Shown here: one piece after another, positions 57,740 through 60,000 of the stretch
Layout of the letters: the number at the start of each line of letters is the position of its first letter
Numbering within the stretch: position 1 is the stretch's first letter
NCBI GenBank assembly: GCA_015680685.1
Contig: MNCI01005798.1
Coordinates: 578,406-638,405 of the forward strand
Direction: 5' to 3'
DNA length: 60,000 bases
DNA from: Gnetum montanum
Taxonomy: Eukaryota > Streptophyta > Gnetopsida > Gnetales > Gnetaceae
Notes under the pieces: generated by a model
The model's input: the letters and a program-made list of their open reading frames with translations, nothing else
Told to the model about the DNA's origin: nothing
Databases searched by the model: none
Made by a program: the position numbers and the translations under genes

Positions 57740-58682
57740 TTCCTTGTTCACAAATCAGCTGTATCAACTACTATGCTACACTTGTTATGCTCTCTCTCAG
57801 CTCGACTACACTATGCTCTAGGTGTTGGCTTTGACAATCAAAATGATAAGTTTACCAAGGGATAATCCCCTATTGATAGCCAACATGGTAAAAACAACTA
57901 TCACTATCATGTCCTAAATAATGTGGAATACCCTTGTAGTCTAGCATTACTATAGTGTACTGTGTCCCTGCTATAGTGTAGCACTTAACTGCAATGTAGC
58001 AAGTGGCTCCACTAAAATTTTCACCTCATCTTTACAAATTTTTCACAGTGACGGTCTGTCATGACCTTAAACTAGTAATTTTAGCATTCCTTTTTACATT
58101 CAAACTCAGTGACGATCTGCCATGACCTTAAACTAGAAATTTTGGCATTCTTGTTTACATTTTAGACTCAGTGATGATCCACTAAGACCTTATACTCGCA
58201 ACTTTAATTCACAATGTTACATGGTTATGGTCTACTAAGACCTTAAACTGGCAATTCGAAATTACAATGTTACATGATAACGGTCTACTACGACCTTAAA
58301 CTGGTGATTTTAGCATTGTTTGCACATTAAAAACCTAATGATGGTCCGCTAAGACCTTAAACTGGCAACCTTAATTTACATCATTACATGTTAGTGGTCC
58401 ACTATGACCTTAAATTGATGATTTTAGCATTCGCTGCACATTTAAAACCTAGTGATAGTCCACTAAGACCTTAAACTGACAACTTCAATTTACACCATTA
58501 CTTGTTAACAATATGCTATGACCTTAAATTGGTAATATTAAAATATAATTTTACATTGTTGCGGCCCGTTAGGACCTTAAACTGGCAATTATGTTACACC
58601 ACATGATTACCTTGTCTACATTTTATTGCATGTTACTTTATTAAATAGGTATCACTTGACATTTTCTTGTTTCATGATTTTT
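57740..58682. repeat. Divergent spacer before reverse transcriptase in C, with about 60-bp tandem repeats
   Basis: From 58046 to about 58600 there are eight or nine units of 60-63 bp, each with GGTCNRCTANGACCTTAAACTGGCAA-like sequence followed by an AT-rich tail. It is the best preserved of the arrays. 57740-58030 shows no gene. Confidence 0.75.
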
Positions 58683-58685
58683 CAG
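58683..58685 (+). promoter_or_regulatory. Putative splice acceptor before reverse transcriptase (element C)
   Basis: TTTCTTGTTTCATGATTTTTCAG, a clear pyrimidine-rich tract with CAG, followed by GAGTGCTTCAAAAATGGCT. The best-looking acceptor of the four. Confidence 0.5.
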
Positions 58686-59444
58686 GAGTGCTTCAAAAAT
58701 GGCTATACAGGATGATCTCCACATGCCCCTTGTCTTGACAGGACCTCATGGTAGGCTTACAAGACACTTAAGCTTAGAATCAATAGATTTGAAATCCTCG
58801 ACTCATGACACTGTAGCATCCTTGGAGACATCTCTAGACTGGCCAAAACATCTGGTCTAGGCCTTAGACATAGAGGCTAGGTATGTGACTAAGAACCCTC
58901 TTATCAAAACCCCTATAACTACAACTAGAGGTGAGGCAAAAACATTGAAAGTTAGTTCCCTACTAGAGCCACAAGTACAACAAAACATCTCAAAAGTCGT
59001 TAATGACAATGTCAAGGTGTTTACGTGGTCATACGAAGACAGGGAACCCCTTGACCTATGACTCATACAACATAATATTATCTTAGACACACATGTCAAA
59101 GCCGTTAAAGAGAAAGCTTGCAAAGTTAAAGCAAAAATTACCTTGGCTGTATGCAATGAAATCACCAAATTCTATCAAGTTGGTGTCATTTGGACCATCA
59201 ATTACTTAGATTGGGTCTCAAACATTGTAGTTGTACCTAAGAAAACTAGGAGTATATGAATTTGTATAGACTTCTAAGATTTAAATAGGGTAACAATTAA
59301 GGATGACTTCCTCCTACCTAGTATCGATCAACTTATCAATACTACAACTAGTCATTCCTTACTATCCTTCATGGATGGGTTTTTAGGCTATAATTGGATT
59401 TGCATCAACCCAGAGCACCATTTGGCAACTACTTTTATGAAACC
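58686..59444 (+). pseudogene. Reverse transcriptase of element C pol (5' part only)
   Basis: Leader with SLETSLDWPKHLV near 58830, then EITKFYQVGVI near 59160, NIVVVPKKT near 59222, LLPSIDQLINTTTSHSLLSFMDGF near 59310-59385, and HHLATTFMKP to 59444. The catalytic YxDD motif, RNase H and integrase are missing because the sequence switches abruptly to LTR. Several stops (for example near 58858, 59058 and 59258). Confidence 0.82.
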
Positions 59445-60000
59445 TTGCAGATTAGATAGGAATTCATGTCACACTTGCTACTATGCTGCATAACATAGCA
59501 TAGCATAGTAATGACATAGCCTAAAAGTATCCCAAGGATGAACTTCATAGGTCCTAGGATGTTTCAACCTGGAAAGTCGGGTTGCCAATTGTTGTAGTTG
59601 CTTTCCAAGTAGGGTACTTTTGGCTTTTAAGCAAGTTTTCCCTCAAGACAGGTGACTATGCTATGCTATGCTATGTAGCATACCGTAGTGTACCGTGTAG
59701 GTGTTTACACTATGCTAATACGCTAGGTAGCATAAATAGTGTAACATTCACATGGGAGCATCAAGATGTCTCCAGTTAGCTCTATAAATTCTTAGCAACG
59801 GTCATTTCTGCTATGGAATTTCTTTAATATATAGAATTAGCAAGTTTGCCTTGATTTGCACCCCCTGATTATTCCCAAAGCTATCTCTATGCTTGACCCT
59901 TCTTGCATGAGTAGATAAGATGTAGTCTTGGAGCATAGGCTTTACTTTGCATTCATTGTTAGCATTCTTTGTAACAAACATGGCAGTTCACTAGACTCTA
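59445..60000 (+). repeat. Truncated LTR of the element C type (probably C's 3' LTR)
   Basis: From about 59455 (GATTAGATAGGAATTCA) to the window end it follows 33003-33560 closely, including the GCTATGC hairpin region near 59657-59690. The LTR start is missing, so a deletion joined reverse transcriptase to the middle of U3. Confidence 0.75.

Larger units (their letters stand above)
32200..60000 (+). mobile_element. Element C: Tat/Ogre-type Ty3/gypsy retrotransposon, split by element D
   Basis: 5' LTR (about 32200-34309), primer-binding site, gag, protease, antisense accessory gene (39085-42208 and 56149-57739), reverse transcriptase (58686-59444), then an abrupt join into the middle of an LTR like its own 5' LTR, running off the window. 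The second half of pol is deleted. Element D occupies 42209-56143. Exon 2 of the accessory gene is exactly 450 nt when D and one target duplication are removed, which supports C being one element. Confidence 0.78.

Noticed and set aside
1-60000. Search for tRNA, rRNA, CRISPR arrays and bacterial-type operons
   Set aside because: No cloverleaf-like or rRNA sequence was recognised, and no regularly spaced identical repeats with unique spacers; the repeat arrays present are diverged plant tandem repeats.

Overview
The window is plant nuclear DNA made almost entirely of old, nested LTR retrotransposons. No intact single-copy host gene is visible. The retrotransposons are Ty3/gypsy elements of the Tat/Ogre type: a gag with a C-terminal Cys/His motif, an aspartic protease, reverse transcriptase, two successive RNase H domains and an integrase. 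Every coding region carries stops and frameshifts. The two LTRs of the best preserved copy look only about 85-90% identical by eye. The age, the deep nesting and the 1.2-2.1 kb LTRs suggest a large-genome seed plant, possibly a gymnosperm; the species cannot be named from sequence alone.

Layout. Element A lies on the minus strand (1 to 32188): 3' LTR entering the window at 1-1174, integrase to reverse transcriptase at 2336-5802, an accessory gene in the opposite orientation, then gag at 27835-30720, a primer-binding site and the 5' LTR at 30975-32188. Element B (6399-23716, plus strand) is a full-length copy inserted in exon 1 of A's accessory gene, with target duplication GCCAA/GCTAA. Element C (plus, about 32200 to beyond 60000) has its 5' LTR head to head with A's. 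Element D (42209-56143, plus) is inserted in exon 2 of C's accessory gene. Element E (47306-50778) is an unrelated LTR-type insertion inside D's reverse transcriptase, with an exact 5-bp duplication AAACC. It carries a fragment resembling plant aminoacylase-1 and contains a 249-base assembly gap.

The most interesting feature is the accessory gene. In all four copies of the Tat-like family, a spliced gene lies antisense to gag-pol between protease and reverse transcriptase. Exon lengths measured from splice sites agree between copies: exon 1 is 119 nt in A, B and C; exon 2 is 450 nt in A, B and C (445 in D); exon 3 is 273/275/275 nt; exon 4 is 1052/1050/1050 nt. Exon 2 resembles an FCP1/NIF-type HAD phosphatase domain in which the usual catalytic acids are mostly missing. 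Later exons encode an unrecognised conserved region, a charged, probably coiled-coil region and a conserved C-terminal motif. On the sense strand a splice-acceptor-like CAG stands just before reverse transcriptase in all four copies, so the antisense gene may lie inside an Ogre-like pol intron.

Arrays of short repeats sharing a TTAAACT-like core sit at the same boundaries in several copies: after protease, before reverse transcriptase, and after integrase. Several LTRs carry long GCTATGC-based hairpins upstream of their TATA boxes.
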